From Sphingomonadaceae bacterium (GTDB taxonomy: Bacteria; Pseudomonadota; Alphaproteobacteria; Sphingomonadales; Sphingomonadaceae), in assembly GCA_947463325.1 (NCBI GenBank), contig CANHQT010000001.1:1-64000 (forward strand): a DNA stretch of 64,000 nucleotides, written 5' to 3'. Below, piece by piece: positions 26,362 through 36,386 of the stretch. The notes under the pieces were generated by a model. It was not told where the DNA came from and did not search any database. It worked only from the letters and a program-made list of their open reading frames with translations. Made by a program: the position numbers and the translations under genes. The number at the start of each line of letters is the position of its first letter. The first letter of the stretch is position 1.

Positions 26362-28722
26362 TCAGCCCCGCAGGCTCGCGCCCAGTTTGGCCGCTGCCGC
26401 GACCACAGCATCGCTGATCGCCTTGAGATCGGCTTCGGCATAGCTCTTCTCGGTCGGCTGGAGCGTCACCTCGACGGCAAGGCTCAATTGCCCGTCCTTC
26501 TCGAAGCGGTCGAAGATGCGAGCGGCAACGATGTTCGCCTTGTCGGCACCCTTCACCGCGCGGACAAGATCGCCTGCCGCGAGCGTTGAGGGCACGAGGA
26601 AAGCGAAATCGCGTTTCACCGCCTGCAGCGGCGGCGGGGTGTAGGCGCTGCGCATGAAGCCGCTGCCGCCGCGCTTGGCGGGAATGGCATCGAGATAGAT
26701 TTCAGCAACCACAACCGGTCCGTCGAGGTCAAAGGCCTTGGCGGTCGCCGGATGCAATGCGCCAAAGCTTGCCAGCACCGTCTTCGGACCGAGCCGCAGG
26801 GTCGCCGACTGGCCCGGGTGCAGATGCGCGCCAGCATCACCCATCACCTGCAGATTCTCGACCGGCGCACCGGCCGCCGCGAGCAGCGCCAACACCTCGG
26901 CCTTGGCGTCATAGGCGTCGAACTTCGCTGCCTTGCCACTCGCCCAGCCGCGCGGGGCCTTGTCACCCGCGAGCACCAGCCCGACCGTGAGCCGCTCGCC
27001 ATCGGCGAAGTAGCGCCGACCGATCTCGAACAATCGCACCGATGCGGCACCGCGATCCATGTTGCGCTGCGTGGCGGAGAGGAGCCCGGCGAGCAGCGTC
27101 GGGCGCATCACCTTCATGTCCTCGCTGATCGGATTGGCGAGCGTCCAGGCGCCGCCACCAAAGGCATCAGCCTCGCGTTCGGGGAGGAAGGACCATGTCA
27201 CCGCTTCCTGAAGACCGCGCGCCGCAGCCGTGCGACGCACCTTGCGTTCGACCGTCTGCATCGGCGTCGCTGTCGGCTTGGCGACGCCATCCACGCGCGG
27301 CAGCGGAGTGGACGGGATGTGATCGAGCCCGACGATGCGCACCACTTCCTCAACGAGGTCGGCAGGGCCGTCGATATCGCGGCGCCAGCTCGGGATGGTC
27401 ACAGCCCAGTTGCTGTCGACGCCGAAGCCGAGCGATTCGAGGATAGCACGCTGCCGCTCCGCCGGCACATCAATCCCGCCGAGGCTGGCGCACAGCGCCG
27501 GATCGTAGGAGAGTGTGCGGGCTTCGACAGGCGGGCAGCCCGCACGCACCACCTCGCTCGCCTCGCCCCCGCAGAGGTCGAGGATGAGCGCGGTAATCAG
27601 TTCAACCGCATCGTCCAGAAATGCCGGATCGACCCCGCGCTCAAAGCGGCTGCGCGCGTCGGACGTCAGCGCCAGTGCCTGCCCGGTGCGGGCAATCCGC
27701 TCAGGGCTGAAGTAAGCGACTTCGAGCAGCACATCGGTGGTCGTGTCCGAACAGCCCGAATGTTCGCCGCCCATAATGCCGGCGATGTCATGCACGGCGC
27801 TGTCATCGGCGATCACTGTCATGTCGGCATTGAGCGCATACTCTTTGCCGTTGAGCGCCGTGACCGTTTCGCCGCCACGCGCACGGCGCGCCATGACCGC
27901 CCCCTTGAGGGTCGCCAGATCATAGGCATGGCTGGGCCGGCCATGGTCGAGCATCACATAGTTGGTGATGTCGACCAGAGCAGAGATCGGCCGCTGACCC
28001 GCCGCCTTCAGTCGCGCCTGCATCCAAGCCGGCGATGCACCATTGCGCACGCCGCGGATCACGCGCCCGTAAAAGGCCGGGCAGCCTTCGGGATCATCGG
28101 TGCGGATTTCGGTCGGGCAGGGGAATCGCGCTGCCACCGGCGGAACCGCCAGCGGCTTCAGCGTGCCGAGGCCTGCCGCCGCCAGATCGCGGGCGATGCC
28201 GCGCACGCCCATGCAATCCTGCCGGTTCGGGGTGATGGCGACTTCGATGACAGGATCGTCGAGCCCGGCAAAGTCAGCAAAGGCAGTTCCCACGGGCGCA
28301 TCGGCGGCGAGCTCGATAATGCCGTCATGATCATCGCCCAGCTCGAGCTCGCGCGAGGAGCACATCATGCCGTTCGATTCCACGCCGCGGATCGCCGTCT
28401 TCCTGAGCACCATGCCATTGGCAGGCACGGTCGCCCCTTCTGTACCGAACACCCCGACGAGGCCGGCACGCGCATTGGGCGCACCGCAGACAACCTGCAG
28501 CGGATTGCCATCCCCGGCATCGACAGTGAGCACCTGCAGCTTGTCCGCCTGCGGATGCGGTGCGGCGGTCAACACCCGCGCAACCGTGAAGCCGGCGAGA
28601 CGTTCGGCGGGATTGTCGATGCCTTCGACCTCCAGGCCGATGCGGTTGAGGCAATCGGCGACCTGCTGAACGGTCGCGTCAGTTTCGAGGTGCGATTTCA
28701 ACCATGACAGGGAGAGTTTCAT
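26362..28722 (-). CDS. pheT: Phenylalanine-tRNA ligase, beta subunit
   Basis: PheT forms the alpha2-beta2 PheRS with PheS and carries the editing site. The 786-residue protein shows the tRNA-binding domain at the start ([12 protein letters not shown], then [17 protein letters not shown]), the B3/B4 domain with [20 protein letters not shown], the B5 domain and a C-terminal FDX-ACB domain ([16 protein letters not shown]). ATG 28722 overlaps the pheS stop by four bases. An earlier in-frame start at 28785 lies inside pheS and is not needed. Confidence 0.96.
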   Translation of the reverse strand: MKLSLSWLKSHLETDATVQQVADCLNRIGLEVEGIDNPAERLAGFTVARVLTAAPHPQADKLQVLTVDAGDGNPLQVVCGAPNARAGLVGVFGTEGATVPANGMVLRKTAIRGVESNGMMCSSRELELGDDHDGIIELAADAPVGTAFADFAGLDDPVIEVAITPNRQDCMGVRGIARDLAAAGLGTLKPLAVPPVAARFPCPTEIRTDDPEGCPAFYGRVIRGVRNGASPAWMQARLKAAGQRPISALVDITNYVMLDHGRPSHAYDLATLKGAVMARRARGGETVTALNGKEYALNADMTVIADDSAVHDIAGIMGGEHSGCSDTTTDVLLEVAYFSPERIARTGQALALTSDARSRFERGVDPAFLDDAVELITALILDLCGGEASEVVRAGCPPVEARTLSYDPALCASLGGIDVPAERQRAILESLGFGVDSNWAVTIPSWRRDIDGPADLVEEVVRIVGLDHIPSTPLPRVDGVAKPTATPMQTVERKVRRTAAARGLQEAVTWSFLPEREADAFGGGAWTLANPISEDMKVMRPTLLAGLLSATQRNMDRGAASVRLFEIGRRYFADGERLTVGLVLAGDKAPRGWASGKAAKFDAYDAKAEVLALLAAAGAPVENLQVMGDAGAHLHPGQSATLRLGPKTVLASFGALHPATAKAFDLDGPVVVAEIYLDAIPAKRGGSGFMRSAYTPPPLQAVKRDFAFLVPSTLAAGDLVRAVKGADKANIVAARIFDRFEKDGQLSLAVEVTLQPTEKSYAEADLKAISDAVVAAAAKLGASLRG

Positions 28723-29819
28723 GCGCCCACTCCTCCGCTCAGCGTCGGCACGTCCAGCGCATCGAATCCATAGTGGGCCAGCCACCGCACATCGCCGTCA
28801 AAGAAGGCGCGCAGATCGTCCATTCCATATTTGAGCATCGCGAGCCGATCGACGCCGGTGCCGAACGCGAAGCCCTGCCATTCATCGGGATCGAGACCGC
28901 AGGCTTCGATGACGCGGCGGTGGACCATGCCGCTGCCCAGCACCTCCATCCAGCCTTCGCTGCCGCCGATCACACGCTTGCCGTTGACGATGCTGTAGCC
29001 GACGTCGACTTCCACCGATGGTTCCGTGAAGGGGAAATAGCTGGGGCGCAGGCGCAGCGTGACATCGTCCCGCTCGAAGAAGGCGCGCAGGAATGTCTCC
29101 AGCGTCCATTTGAGGTGGCCGAGGTGGATGCCGCGGTCGATCACCAGTCCTTCGATCTGGTGAAACATCGGCGTGTGCGTGGCGTCACTGTCGCTGCGAT
29201 AGACGCGGCCCGGCGCGATAATGCGGATCGGCGGTTCCTGGCTCGTCATGGTGCGAATCTGTACCGGCGATGTGTGGGTGCGCAGCAGCATGCGCTGGCC
29301 TTCCGGCCCGGACGGCGCCTCCCCGGCAGGGCGAGGAGCCATATAGAAGGTATCGTGCATGGCGCGGGCCGGGTGTGTTTCCGGGATGTTGAGCGCGCTG
29401 AAATTGTGCCAGTCGTCCTCAATCTCCGGCCCTTCGGCCACGGCAAAGCCCATGTCGGCGAAAATCTCTGCCAGTTCGTCCATCACCTGGCTGACCGGGT
29501 GGACGCTGCCGCGCGGCGCCTCCGGCGCTGGCAGGCTAAGGTCGATCCGTTCCGAGGCAAGCCGTGCTTCAAGCACTTGGCTCTCCAGCGCCGCCTTGCG
29601 CGCCGTGATGGCATCGCTCACCGCCTCGCGCAGGCCGTTGATCAACGGCCCCTGCACCTGCCGCTCCTCGGGCGACATGCCGCCGAGCATTTTCAGGAGG
29701 GCGGAGATACTGCCCTGCTTGCCAAGCGCCGCCACGCGCACCGCCTCGATAGCATCCAGGCTGTCAGCTGCGGCGATGGCGCCAAGGGTTTCACTACGGA
29801 GACTGTCGATATCATTCAT
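28719..29819 (-). CDS. pheS: Phenylalanine-tRNA ligase, alpha subunit
   Basis: This is the catalytic subunit of PheRS. The 366-residue protein has the N-terminal coiled coil that binds tRNA, then class II core motifs. These include [30 protein letters not shown], the arginine pair in [20 protein letters not shown] and the late [21 protein letters not shown] 29819 (MNDIDSLR) is the family start; the frame stays open to 29873. It lies between rplT and pheT in a translation-related operon. A bulged hairpin sits directly before the start codon. Confidence 0.96.
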   Translation of the reverse strand: MNDIDSLRSETLGAIAAADSLDAIEAVRVAALGKQGSISALLKMLGGMSPEERQVQGPLINGLREAVSDAITARKAALESQVLEARLASERIDLSLPAPEAPRGSVHPVSQVMDELAEIFADMGFAVAEGPEIEDDWHNFSALNIPETHPARAMHDTFYMAPRPAGEAPSGPEGQRMLLRTHTSPVQIRTMTSQEPPIRIIAPGRVYRSDSDATHTPMFHQIEGLVIDRGIHLGHLKWTLETFLRAFFERDDVTLRLRPSYFPFTEPSVEVDVGYSIVNGKRVIGGSEGWMEVLGSGMVHRRVIEACGLDPDEWQGFAFGTGVDRLAMLKYGMDDLRAFFDGDVRWLAHYGFDALDVPTLSGGVGA

Positions 29820-29824
29820 AACCT

Positions 29825-29847
29825 GCGCCCCATAAGCGAATGGGCGC
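29825..29847 (-). other. Bulged hairpin at the pheS translation start
   Basis: GCGCCCCAT and ATGGGCGC pair with one bulged C around a 6-base loop. The stem ends five bases from the pheS start codon, next to the weak AGG ribosome-binding sequence. It could modulate pheS translation. No phenylalanine-rich leader peptide is present, so classical attenuation is not supported. Confidence 0.35.
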
Positions 29848-29909
29848 GAACGGCCAACGCCGCCCACGCCCATTTGCGCATGTCTCGAAGACTGTTACGA
29901 AGACGTGGC

Positions 29910-30275
29910 TTACGCCGCCTTCGGAAGTGCCGCCTTCGCCTGCGCGATGATCGCGCTAAATGCTGCACCTTCGTTCATCGCGAGATCCGCCATGACCTTG
30001 CGGTCGAGCTGGATGCCGGCGAGCTTCACGCCGTTCATGAACTGCGAATAGGTCAGGCCTTCGGCGCGGACCGCTGCGTTGATGCGCTGGATCCAAAGCG
30101 CACGGAACGTGCGCTTCTTTACCTTGCGGTCGCGGTAAGCGTACTGGCCGGCCTTTTCCACAGCCTGACGGGCAATGCGGATGGTGTTCTTGCGGCGGCC
30201 ATAAAAGCCTTTGGCCTGCTCAAGAATATTCTTGTGCTTGGCGCGGGTGGTTACACCCCGTTTGACGCGTGCCAT
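29910..30275 (-). CDS. rplT: 50S ribosomal protein L20
   Basis: L20 binds 23S rRNA early in large-subunit assembly. The 121-residue basic protein starts [20 protein letters not shown] and has the long helix with [39 protein letters not shown] and the domain containing [13 protein letters not shown]. It is 13 bases after rpmI. infC, which usually precedes rpmI-rplT, is absent here. Intergenic distance to pheS is 90 bases. Confidence 0.98.
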   Translation of the reverse strand: MARVKRGVTTRAKHKNILEQAKGFYGRRKNTIRIARQAVEKAGQYAYRDRKVKKRTFRALWIQRINAAVRAEGLTYSQFMNGVKLAGIQLDRKVMADLAMNEGAAFSAIIAQAKAALPKAA

Positions 30276-30288
30276 CGATCAGCGCTCC

Positions 30289-30492
30289 TTACTTCAGGCC
30301 GTAGGGCGCCCAGAGGCGCACGTGACCGACATCCGCATCGCTGAGCACGCTGGTGCCGCGGTTGGTACGGATATATTTGCCGCTATGGCTGATCAGGCGG
30401 TGGCGCTTGCCGGCGACGCCGTGCTTCACCTTGCCGGTCGCGGTGAATTTGAAGCGCTTCTTCACACCGCTCTTGGTCTTAAGCTTGGGCAT
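30289..30492 (-). CDS. rpmI: 50S ribosomal protein L35
   Basis: The 67-residue basic protein is a standard L35, starting [20 protein letters not shown] and containing GKRHRLISH and the end [15 protein letters not shown] strong AAGAGGAG sequence precedes the ATG. It is the first gene of the L35-L20-PheST-RF3 series. The 136-base interval up to the hisN-like gene probably holds the promoter. Confidence 0.98.
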   Translation of the reverse strand: MPKLKTKSGVKKRFKFTATGKVKHGVAGKRHRLISHSGKYIRTNRGTSVLSDADVGHVRLWAPYGLK

Positions 30493-30628
30493 TTGGGTCT
30501 CCTCTTGGAAGTCCGTAAAGACACGCCACGGCAGCCCATGTTAGCCGGGCCGTGTCATCGGAACGCGGGCGGTTAGCGGGACGCCCCGGCAAAAGCAAGC
30601 GATTCGGCACAAATGACGGTCGGCCCGG

Positions 30629-31411
30629 TCAATGGCCGCACGCCAGCGCCTCCATCACATCCTCAAGCCGGGCCGGATCACCGAGCGCAATCACATGGCC
30701 CTCGCTGTCGGCATTCAGCGGTTCCCCGTTCCAGTCGGTCATCATGCCGCCCGCCCCTTCGATCACCGGCACCAGCGCGGCGAGATCGTGAAGCTTGAGA
30801 CCCGCTTCGACAACGATGTCGATATGACCGGAGGCAACGAGGCCGTAATTGTAGCAATCGCCACCATAAACGATGCGCCGCTGCGCCACCTTGGTCGCGA
30901 GATTGAGGAAATGCTCGCCCTCGTGCGCCGAGAAAGCATGCGGACTCGTGGTGCCAAGCACCGCTTCACTGAGGTCAGGGCACGGGCGGGCGCGCACCGG
31001 ACGGCCGTTGAACAAGGTGGTTTCGCCCGCTGCACCGATCCAGCGCTCGCCCCCGATCGGCTGGTTGATGACGCCGAGGATTGGCCAGCCATCCTGCATC
31101 AGTGAGATGAGCGTGCCGAAAATCGGGCGGCCGGCGACGAAGCTGGTTGTGCCGTCGATCGGATCAAGCACCCACTGCCGCGCGGCGCCGGGGCGTTCAT
31201 TGCCATATTCCTCACCGATGATGCCGTCGGCAGGGCGCTCGGCCGAGAGAATCTGCCGCATCGCCGCCTCCGCCGCCCGGTCGGCAAGCGTCACAGGCGT
31301 CGCATCCTCCTTGCTTTCGAGGCCAATGTCCCCGCGCCAGTATGGGCGGATCGCGGCACCTGCAGCATCAGCAAGGCGATGGGCGAGGGCGATGTCGGCA
31401 GCAAGTGTCAT
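30629..31411 (-). CDS. hisN: Inositol monophosphatase family protein, probable histidinol-phosphatase
   Basis: The 260-residue magnesium-dependent phosphatase has the family metal sites IIGEEYG and WVLDPIDGTTSFVAGRPIFG and the third site in AGLKLHDLAALVPVIEGAGG. The segment YGGDCYNYGLVASGHIDIVVE is of the kind found in HisN-type histidinol-phosphate phosphatases, the usual solution for histidine biosynthesis in alphaproteobacteria. An inositol phosphatase or CysQ-like role cannot be fully excluded. It lies between prs and rpmI on the same strand. Linking it to prs is sensible, because PRPP feeds histidine synthesis. Confidence 0.82.
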   Translation of the reverse strand: MTLAADIALAHRLADAAGAAIRPYWRGDIGLESKEDATPVTLADRAAEAAMRQILSAERPADGIIGEEYGNERPGAARQWVLDPIDGTTSFVAGRPIFGTLISLMQDGWPILGVINQPIGGERWIGAAGETTLFNGRPVRARPCPDLSEAVLGTTSPHAFSAHEGEHFLNLATKVAQRRIVYGGDCYNYGLVASGHIDIVVEAGLKLHDLAALVPVIEGAGGMMTDWNGEPLNADSEGHVIALGDPARLEDVMEALACGH

Positions 31412-31484
31412 GGCTTATGCTGGTGCGATGGGGCCGCTGTGAAAGCAAGAACCTGTTTAGCTGGCGAAGCGACGGAGCGCCCGC

Positions 31485-32420
31485 TCAATCGAACAGGCTG
31501 GAGACGCTGCTTTCGTCGGCAATGCGCTTGATCGCCTCTCCCAGCAGGGGGGCGATGGTGAGCGTGCGGATGCGATCCGATGCACTGACCTCCGGCGTCG
31601 GCTGGATCGAATCGGTGATCACCAGTTCCTTGAGTTGCGAGCCTTCAACCCGCGCAACCGCGCCGCCCGACAATACGCCATGGGTGCAATAAGCGACGAC
31701 ATCTTCGGCACCAGCCGCCTTCAACGCGCCGGCAGCATTGCACAGCGTACCCGCCGAATCGACGATGTCGTCGATGAGGATGCAGAAGCGGCCTTCGACA
31801 TCGCCGATGATGTTCATCACCTCCGATTCGCCGGCCTTTTCCCGACGTTTGTCGACAATCGCGAGCGGGGCGTTATCGAGCCGCTTGGCGAGCGCACGGG
31901 CGCGCACCACACCGCCGACATCGGGCGAGACGACCATCAGGTTACGGCCGCCGAACCGTGCCTGGATGTCCGCGCTCATCACCGGCGCGCCATAGAGATT
32001 GTCGGTCGGGATATCGAAGAAGCCCTGGATCTGCCCGGCATGCAGATCGACCGAAAGCACGCGGTTGGCGCCCGCGGTGGTGACGAGGTTGGCGACAAGC
32101 TTGGCCGAAATGGGCGTGCGCGGTCCCGGCTTACGGTCCTGCCGTGCATAGCCAAAATAGGGAACGACCGCGGTGATGCGCTTGGCCGAAGCGCGGCGCA
32201 GCGCATCAGTGATGATCAGCAGTTCCATCAGATGGTCGTTGGCCGGAAAGCTGGTCGGCTGAACAACGAACACATCCTGTCCGCGGACATTTTCGTGAAT
32301 TTCGACGAAAATTTCCTCGTCAGCGAAGCGGCGCACGCTGGTATCGGTGAGCGGCAGGTCGAGATAGTCGGCGATGGCGGATGCAAGCGGCAGGTTGGAA
32401 TTGCCCGATATGATCTTCAT
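31485..32420 (-). CDS. prs: Ribose-phosphate pyrophosphokinase (PRPP synthetase)
   Basis: Prs makes phosphoribosyl pyrophosphate from ribose 5-phosphate and ATP for nucleotide, histidine, tryptophan and NAD synthesis. The 311-residue protein has [11 protein letters not shown] at the start, the ATP-binding [29 protein letters not shown], the flexible loop DKRREKAGE and the PRPP-binding loop [17 protein letters not shown]. All catalytic motifs are intact. It is preceded by the fatty-acid hydroxylase gene (42 bases) and followed by hisN. Confidence 0.97.
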   Translation of the reverse strand: MKIISGNSNLPLASAIADYLDLPLTDTSVRRFADEEIFVEIHENVRGQDVFVVQPTSFPANDHLMELLIITDALRRASAKRITAVVPYFGYARQDRKPGPRTPISAKLVANLVTTAGANRVLSVDLHAGQIQGFFDIPTDNLYGAPVMSADIQARFGGRNLMVVSPDVGGVVRARALAKRLDNAPLAIVDKRREKAGESEVMNIIGDVEGRFCILIDDIVDSAGTLCNAAGALKAAGAEDVVAYCTHGVLSGGAVARVEGSQLKELVITDSIQPTPEVSASDRIRTLTIAPLLGEAIKRIADESSVSSLFD

Positions 32421-32462
32421 GAGTCCCCGCGTCCCCCGTTTTTTCTGCCGGATAGCGGCGCT

Positions 32463-33215
32463 TTAGTGGTCCTCGCCCGATTGGGGAAGCCCGATCTTGG
32501 GACCCGACGGCGCATCGCGCCATGTGCCAAACCAGCGATCCCAAAGGCCGATGGCAAAGCCGTAATTATGGTTATGGTCTTCACCGTGCGCGCTGTGGTG
32601 GACGCGGTGGACGGCAGGCGTGATCCAGAACCGGCGCAGCACGGCATCGGCGCGCGCGGGCAGGCGCACATTGCCATGCTCGAACATGCTCCCCACCGCC
32701 AGCCACGCCTCAAACGCCAGCACCGCCACCAGCGGCAGCCCCAGCAACAGCGTCAGAGCGCTCTTGTAGAGCATCGACACGATGGCCTCGGCGGGGTGAA
32801 ACCGCACCGCCGTCGACACATCGAGTCCCGTGTCGGCATGGTGCAGCCGGTGCAGCGCCCACCCCCAGCGCGTCGCGTGGAACAAGCGGTGCTGCCAATA
32901 CATGGCGCAATCCATCAGGATGATGGCGATAGCAATCACGGCCCATAGCGGCAGCTCGACCTGGCGGAGCAGGCCATAGTCTGCGCTCTCGGCGAGCAGG
33001 GCGACCCCTGCCGGGGCGGCAACACTGGCAAGGCGGACCAGCAGGGCGTTGATCAGCCCGAGGGCGAAATTGACCGGCCAACGGCGGCGCGCTGCCGGGC
33101 GGTCGGGGCGCGCAAATTCGGCCAGCGCGACAATGGCCAGCATCAACCCGATGACCATGAGGGGCCATAGCGTCGGCAAGCCGGACATAGGCAAAAGAGG
33201 AGAACCGGGGACCAT
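32463..33215 (-). CDS. Sterol desaturase / fatty acid hydroxylase family membrane enzyme
   Basis: The 250-residue integral membrane protein has several hydrophobic helices and the three histidine clusters of the di-iron hydroxylase family. These are WQHRLFHATRWGWALH, LHRLHHADTGLD and ITPAVHRVHHSAHGEDHNHN. Members hydroxylate or desaturate lipids such as carotenoids, sphingolipids or hopanoids; in sphingomonads a sphingolipid or carotenoid role is plausible but not shown by sequence. Possible starts are ATG 33215 and ATG 33188, and neither has a clear ribosome-binding site. Confidence 0.85.
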   Translation of the reverse strand: MVPGSPLLPMSGLPTLWPLMVIGLMLAIVALAEFARPDRPAARRRWPVNFALGLINALLVRLASVAAPAGVALLAESADYGLLRQVELPLWAVIAIAIILMDCAMYWQHRLFHATRWGWALHRLHHADTGLDVSTAVRFHPAEAIVSMLYKSALTLLLGLPLVAVLAFEAWLAVGSMFEHGNVRLPARADAVLRRFWITPAVHRVHHSAHGEDHNHNYGFAIGLWDRWFGTWRDAPSGPKIGLPQSGEDH

Positions 33216-33499
33216 CGAGGGGCCGGTTTAGCGGATCAGGCGCGAAGTGGGAATGAAACCAGTCCGGGCGCCTGGCCACCTGCCGGCGCGCCCACTTTCC
33301 CCTTTCCTACATCCCCCGCTTGTGTCTTAGCTGCGGCAATGCTCGTCCACGCCCGTCCCTTCGCGTTTGGCCCCACCGCCCACGCACTTCGCGCCCGTCC
33401 AAATACCCTTATGCACCCGGCACCCAGGGGAGGGTATGACTTCTACTTTCTGAGAAATGCTGGGGTTTCAGCGCACCCACCCATCGCCGGAACAGGGTT

Positions 33500-35158
33500 A
33501 TGACCACCGCCCTCACCATCGTCATTGCCCAGCTGAACCAGTCGGTCGGCGATCTTGCTGCCAATGCGGCGCAGATGCTGGCCGTGCGGGCGCGGCATCC
33601 GGGGGCCGACCTCATCCTCTACCCCGAGCTCCAGCTGATCGGTTATCCGCCCGAGGATCTGGTGCTCAAACCCGCGCTTGCCACTCGCGCCGCCGAAGAG
33701 CTGGCGAAACTCGCGGCGGCGACCGCAGGCGGCGGCCCGGCGATGCTGGTCGGCAGCGTCGAGCGGGAGGGCGATGCCCTCTACAATATCGTGGCGCTGC
33801 TCGACGGCGGCGAAGTGGTCGCGACGCGGCGCAAGCATGAACTGCCCAATTACGGCACCTTCGATGAAAAGCGCGTCTTTGCTCCCGGCCCGCTGCCCGA
33901 TCCGGTCGACTGGCGCGGCGTGCGGCTGGGCCTGCCGATCTGCGAGGACGGCTGGCTGCCGACTGTCTGCAGCCATCTCAAGGCGCGCGGGGCGGAGCTG
34001 CTCATCTCGGTCAACGGCAGCCCCTATGAGATCGACAAGGACGACCGGCGGCTCGAACAGGTTTTCGCCGCCCGCGTCGCCGAAACCGGGCTGCCGGTAA
34101 TTTTCCTCAACCGTGTCGGCGGACAGGATGAGGTGGTGTTCGACGGCTGCTCCTTCGTGCTCGGCGCGGACGGCAGTGTGCGCCACCGCCTGCCCGACTG
34201 GGAGGAGGAGGAGCGGATAACCCACTGGTCAAAGGACGCTGCCGGCATCTGGCAGTGCGAGGCGGGCGAGCTCGCGACATGGGAACAGCATCCTGCCGAC
34301 ATCTATTCGGCAATGGTGCTGGCGCTTCGCGACTATGTCGAACGCAACCGCTTTCCCGGCGTGGTGCTGGGCATGTCCGGCGGGATCGACAGCGCATTGT
34401 GCGCGGCCATTGCCGCCGACGCTCTGGGTCCGGAGCGGGTCTGGTGCGTGATGCTGCCGAGCCGGTTCACATCGCAATCGAGCCTGGATGACGCCAAAGC
34501 CTGCGCTGAAGCAATCGGCGCACGGCATGACGTCATTCCCATCATGCCGGCGGTTGAGGCGTTTGATGCCATGCTGGCAGACAGCTTTGCCGATCGCTCC
34601 GTCGACATCACCGAGGAGAATGTGCAGTCGCGTATCCGCGGGGTCACGCTGATGGCGCTTTCGAACAAGTTCGGTCCGATGCTGCTGACCACCGGCAACA
34701 AGAGCGAGATGAGCGTCGGCTATGCCACTATCTATGGCGACATGGCCGGTGGCTACAATCCGCTGAAGGATGCCTACAAGACGACAGTTTTCAGCATCGC
34801 CCGCTGGCGCAACGCGCATGTGCCCCGCATCGGGCTAGGGCGCGGCGGCGAGGTAATCCCCGAAACGATCATCACCAAACCGCCGAGCGCAGAGCTGCGC
34901 CCCGACCAGAAGGATTCGGATTCGCTGCCTGAGTATGACGTGCTCGATGACATTCTGCTCGGCCTCGTCGAAGGCGAGCTATCTGTCGACGAGGTAGCCG
35001 CGCGAGGGCATGACCGGGCGACAGTCGCGCGCATCGAACGGTTGCTGGCGATTGCCGAATACAAACGGCGGCAGGCGCCGCCAGGAGTGAAGCTCGGAAC
35101 CCGAAACTTCGGGCGCGACCGGCGCTATCCCATCACCCACGGCTTCCGGACGGGATAA
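33500..35158 (+). CDS. nadE: Glutamine-dependent NAD+ synthetase
   Basis: NadE amidates deamido-NAD to NAD. The 552-residue form carries its own glutaminase. The N-terminal nitrilase domain (about residues 1-260) has a Glu in YPELQLIGYPPEDL, a Lys in RRKHELPNYGTFDE and the catalytic Cys in GLPICEDGWLP. The C-terminal synthetase domain has the PP-loop LGMSGGIDSALCAAI and TTGNKSEMSVGYATIYGD. Length is typical. It is isolated between divergent and convergent genes. The 284-base region upstream (33216-33499) contains only a doubtful 54-codon frame and a pyrimidine-rich stretch. Confidence 0.95.
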   Translation: MTTALTIVIAQLNQSVGDLAANAAQMLAVRARHPGADLILYPELQLIGYPPEDLVLKPALATRAAEELAKLAAATAGGGPAMLVGSVEREGDALYNIVALLDGGEVVATRRKHELPNYGTFDEKRVFAPGPLPDPVDWRGVRLGLPICEDGWLPTVCSHLKARGAELLISVNGSPYEIDKDDRRLEQVFAARVAETGLPVIFLNRVGGQDEVVFDGCSFVLGADGSVRHRLPDWEEEERITHWSKDAAGIWQCEAGELATWEQHPADIYSAMVLALRDYVERNRFPGVVLGMSGGIDSALCAAIAADALGPERVWCVMLPSRFTSQSSLDDAKACAEAIGARHDVIPIMPAVEAFDAMLADSFADRSVDITEENVQSRIRGVTLMALSNKFGPMLLTTGNKSEMSVGYATIYGDMAGGYNPLKDAYKTTVFSIARWRNAHVPRIGLGRGGEVIPETIITKPPSAELRPDQKDSDSLPEYDVLDDILLGLVEGELSVDEVAARGHDRATVARIERLLAIAEYKRRQAPPGVKLGTRNFGRDRRYPITHGFRTG

Positions 35159-35161
35159 GGA

Positions 35162-36289
35162 TCAGGCGGCGCGGGCTCGGGTACGCGTGCGGGTTATCGG
35201 CTGGCGCGTTGCTTTCGCAGAATAGAGGCGTGAGTCGGCCCGGGCGATCAATGTGTCGGCATCATCTGACGGGCGGGCCTGAGCCGTTCCGAGGCAGGCG
35301 CCGACAGCGATGCGGCGGCCTTCGAGCATGAACGGCGTGGCCAAGGCGCTGAGCAGAGCGGTCCCGAGAGCGCGCATGTCCGCCTGGTCCGCACCGGGCA
35401 TCAGCACTGCAAATTCATCTCCGCCCAACCGATAGGCCGTCGCACCGGCTGGACAGGCATCACGCAGCCGTTCGGCAACGCTGCGCAATAACCGATCGCC
35501 TGCAGCATGGCCGTGCGCATCATTGACCGGCTTGAAGCCGTCAAGATCGACCAGTGCAACGCCCAGCGGCTGGCCGGCATCAAGACAATGATCGAGCGCG
35601 CCATAGAGGGCGCGCCGATTGGGCAGTGCGGTCAGCGGATCAGTGGCTGCCTGATAACGCATCCGGTTTTGGAGCAGCAAAAGATCGACCAGCTGGTCAT
35701 GCTGCTGATGGATCATGCGCAAAAGAAATCCTGTCGCCAGCAGAATCACCAAGCTGGCGAGACTGTCCATCCAATTGCCGAGTAGCACCATGGCAGCGAT
35801 TACGGGGACGATGCCAACCATCACGACAACGAGCGTCGCCACGCGTGAGGCGGACAGGCAGAAGGCTGCCGCTAGCGCGCCCACAAACATGAACAACGGA
35901 TAGAAGGTGCGCGTCTCCGGGGTAGAGACATGCCAGCTCATCACCGTCCAGATGCTAGCGGCAAGGCAAATGATGCCGGAAATGAAGACCGTGCGCTTCA
36001 CCGTTCGGCGCGCATCATCCGCGCTGAGCGAATCGTGGCGGCTACGCAGCCACCACAGCAGACGAATGCCGCATGCCGTGACAATCGCCAGCGGAAAGCC
36101 AAACCGCAGATAATAAGGTGCGGCGGGATCGGCGGCACCCATTGCGGTCAGCACGACCAGCATGGTTGTCACATAGAGTGTGGGCACCTGCGCGCGCAGC
36201 CGCGCGAGGCGCAGCTGTGCCAGATCATCCGCAACATCGGCGGGGACGGCAGGCCATAGCTGGCGACGCAGGGCGGTAAGCAACGCCAT
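35162..36289 (-). CDS. Membrane-bound diguanylate cyclase (GGDEF)
   Basis: The 375-residue protein has about six hydrophobic helices in the first 200 residues and a C-terminal GGDEF domain. The latter contains DPLTALPNRRALYGALDH, ALVDLDGFKPVNDAHGHAAGD and the intact catalytic loop AYRLGGDEFAVLMPG, so synthesis of cyclic-di-GMP is expected. The inhibitory RxxD site normally placed nine residues before GGDEF is missing (PAGATAYRL), so classical product feedback is unlikely. No EAL domain is fused. It converges with nadE (3 bases) and is divergent from gltX. Confidence 0.93.
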   Translation of the reverse strand: MALLTALRRQLWPAVPADVADDLAQLRLARLRAQVPTLYVTTMLVVLTAMGAADPAAPYYLRFGFPLAIVTACGIRLLWWLRSRHDSLSADDARRTVKRTVFISGIICLAASIWTVMSWHVSTPETRTFYPLFMFVGALAAAFCLSASRVATLVVVMVGIVPVIAAMVLLGNWMDSLASLVILLATGFLLRMIHQQHDQLVDLLLLQNRMRYQAATDPLTALPNRRALYGALDHCLDAGQPLGVALVDLDGFKPVNDAHGHAAGDRLLRSVAERLRDACPAGATAYRLGGDEFAVLMPGADQADMRALGTALLSALATPFMLEGRRIAVGACLGTAQARPSDDADTLIARADSRLYSAKATRQPITRTRTRARAA

Positions 36290-36386
36290 GTCCGCCAGAT
36301 AAAGCTGCTATGGTAAAACAGTGGTAAAGCACATTGCTGTTCCCGCACTCTCGCCAGTGAGGCCGGTCTGGTGTAGCTGCGCGCTC

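Noticed and set aside
26752-28707. 651-codon open frame antisense to pheT
   Set aside because: Shadow of pheT; its translation has no recognisable domain, whereas pheT has all family domains.
29816-29881. 21-codon frame ending at the pheS start, possible leader peptide
   Set aside because: It has two Trp but no Phe codons, so it is not a phenylalanine attenuator. Overlap with the start codon could be chance.
28704-30344. 546-codon open frame antisense to pheS, rplT and part of rpmI
   Set aside because: It spans several real genes and their gaps on the opposite strand and has no domain.
33339-33503. 54-codon frame running into the nadE start with an ATGA overlap
   Set aside because: No ribosome-binding site, no hydrophobic or domain signal, and a composition dominated by Pro, Ala and Arg. 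Most likely non-coding leader sequence.
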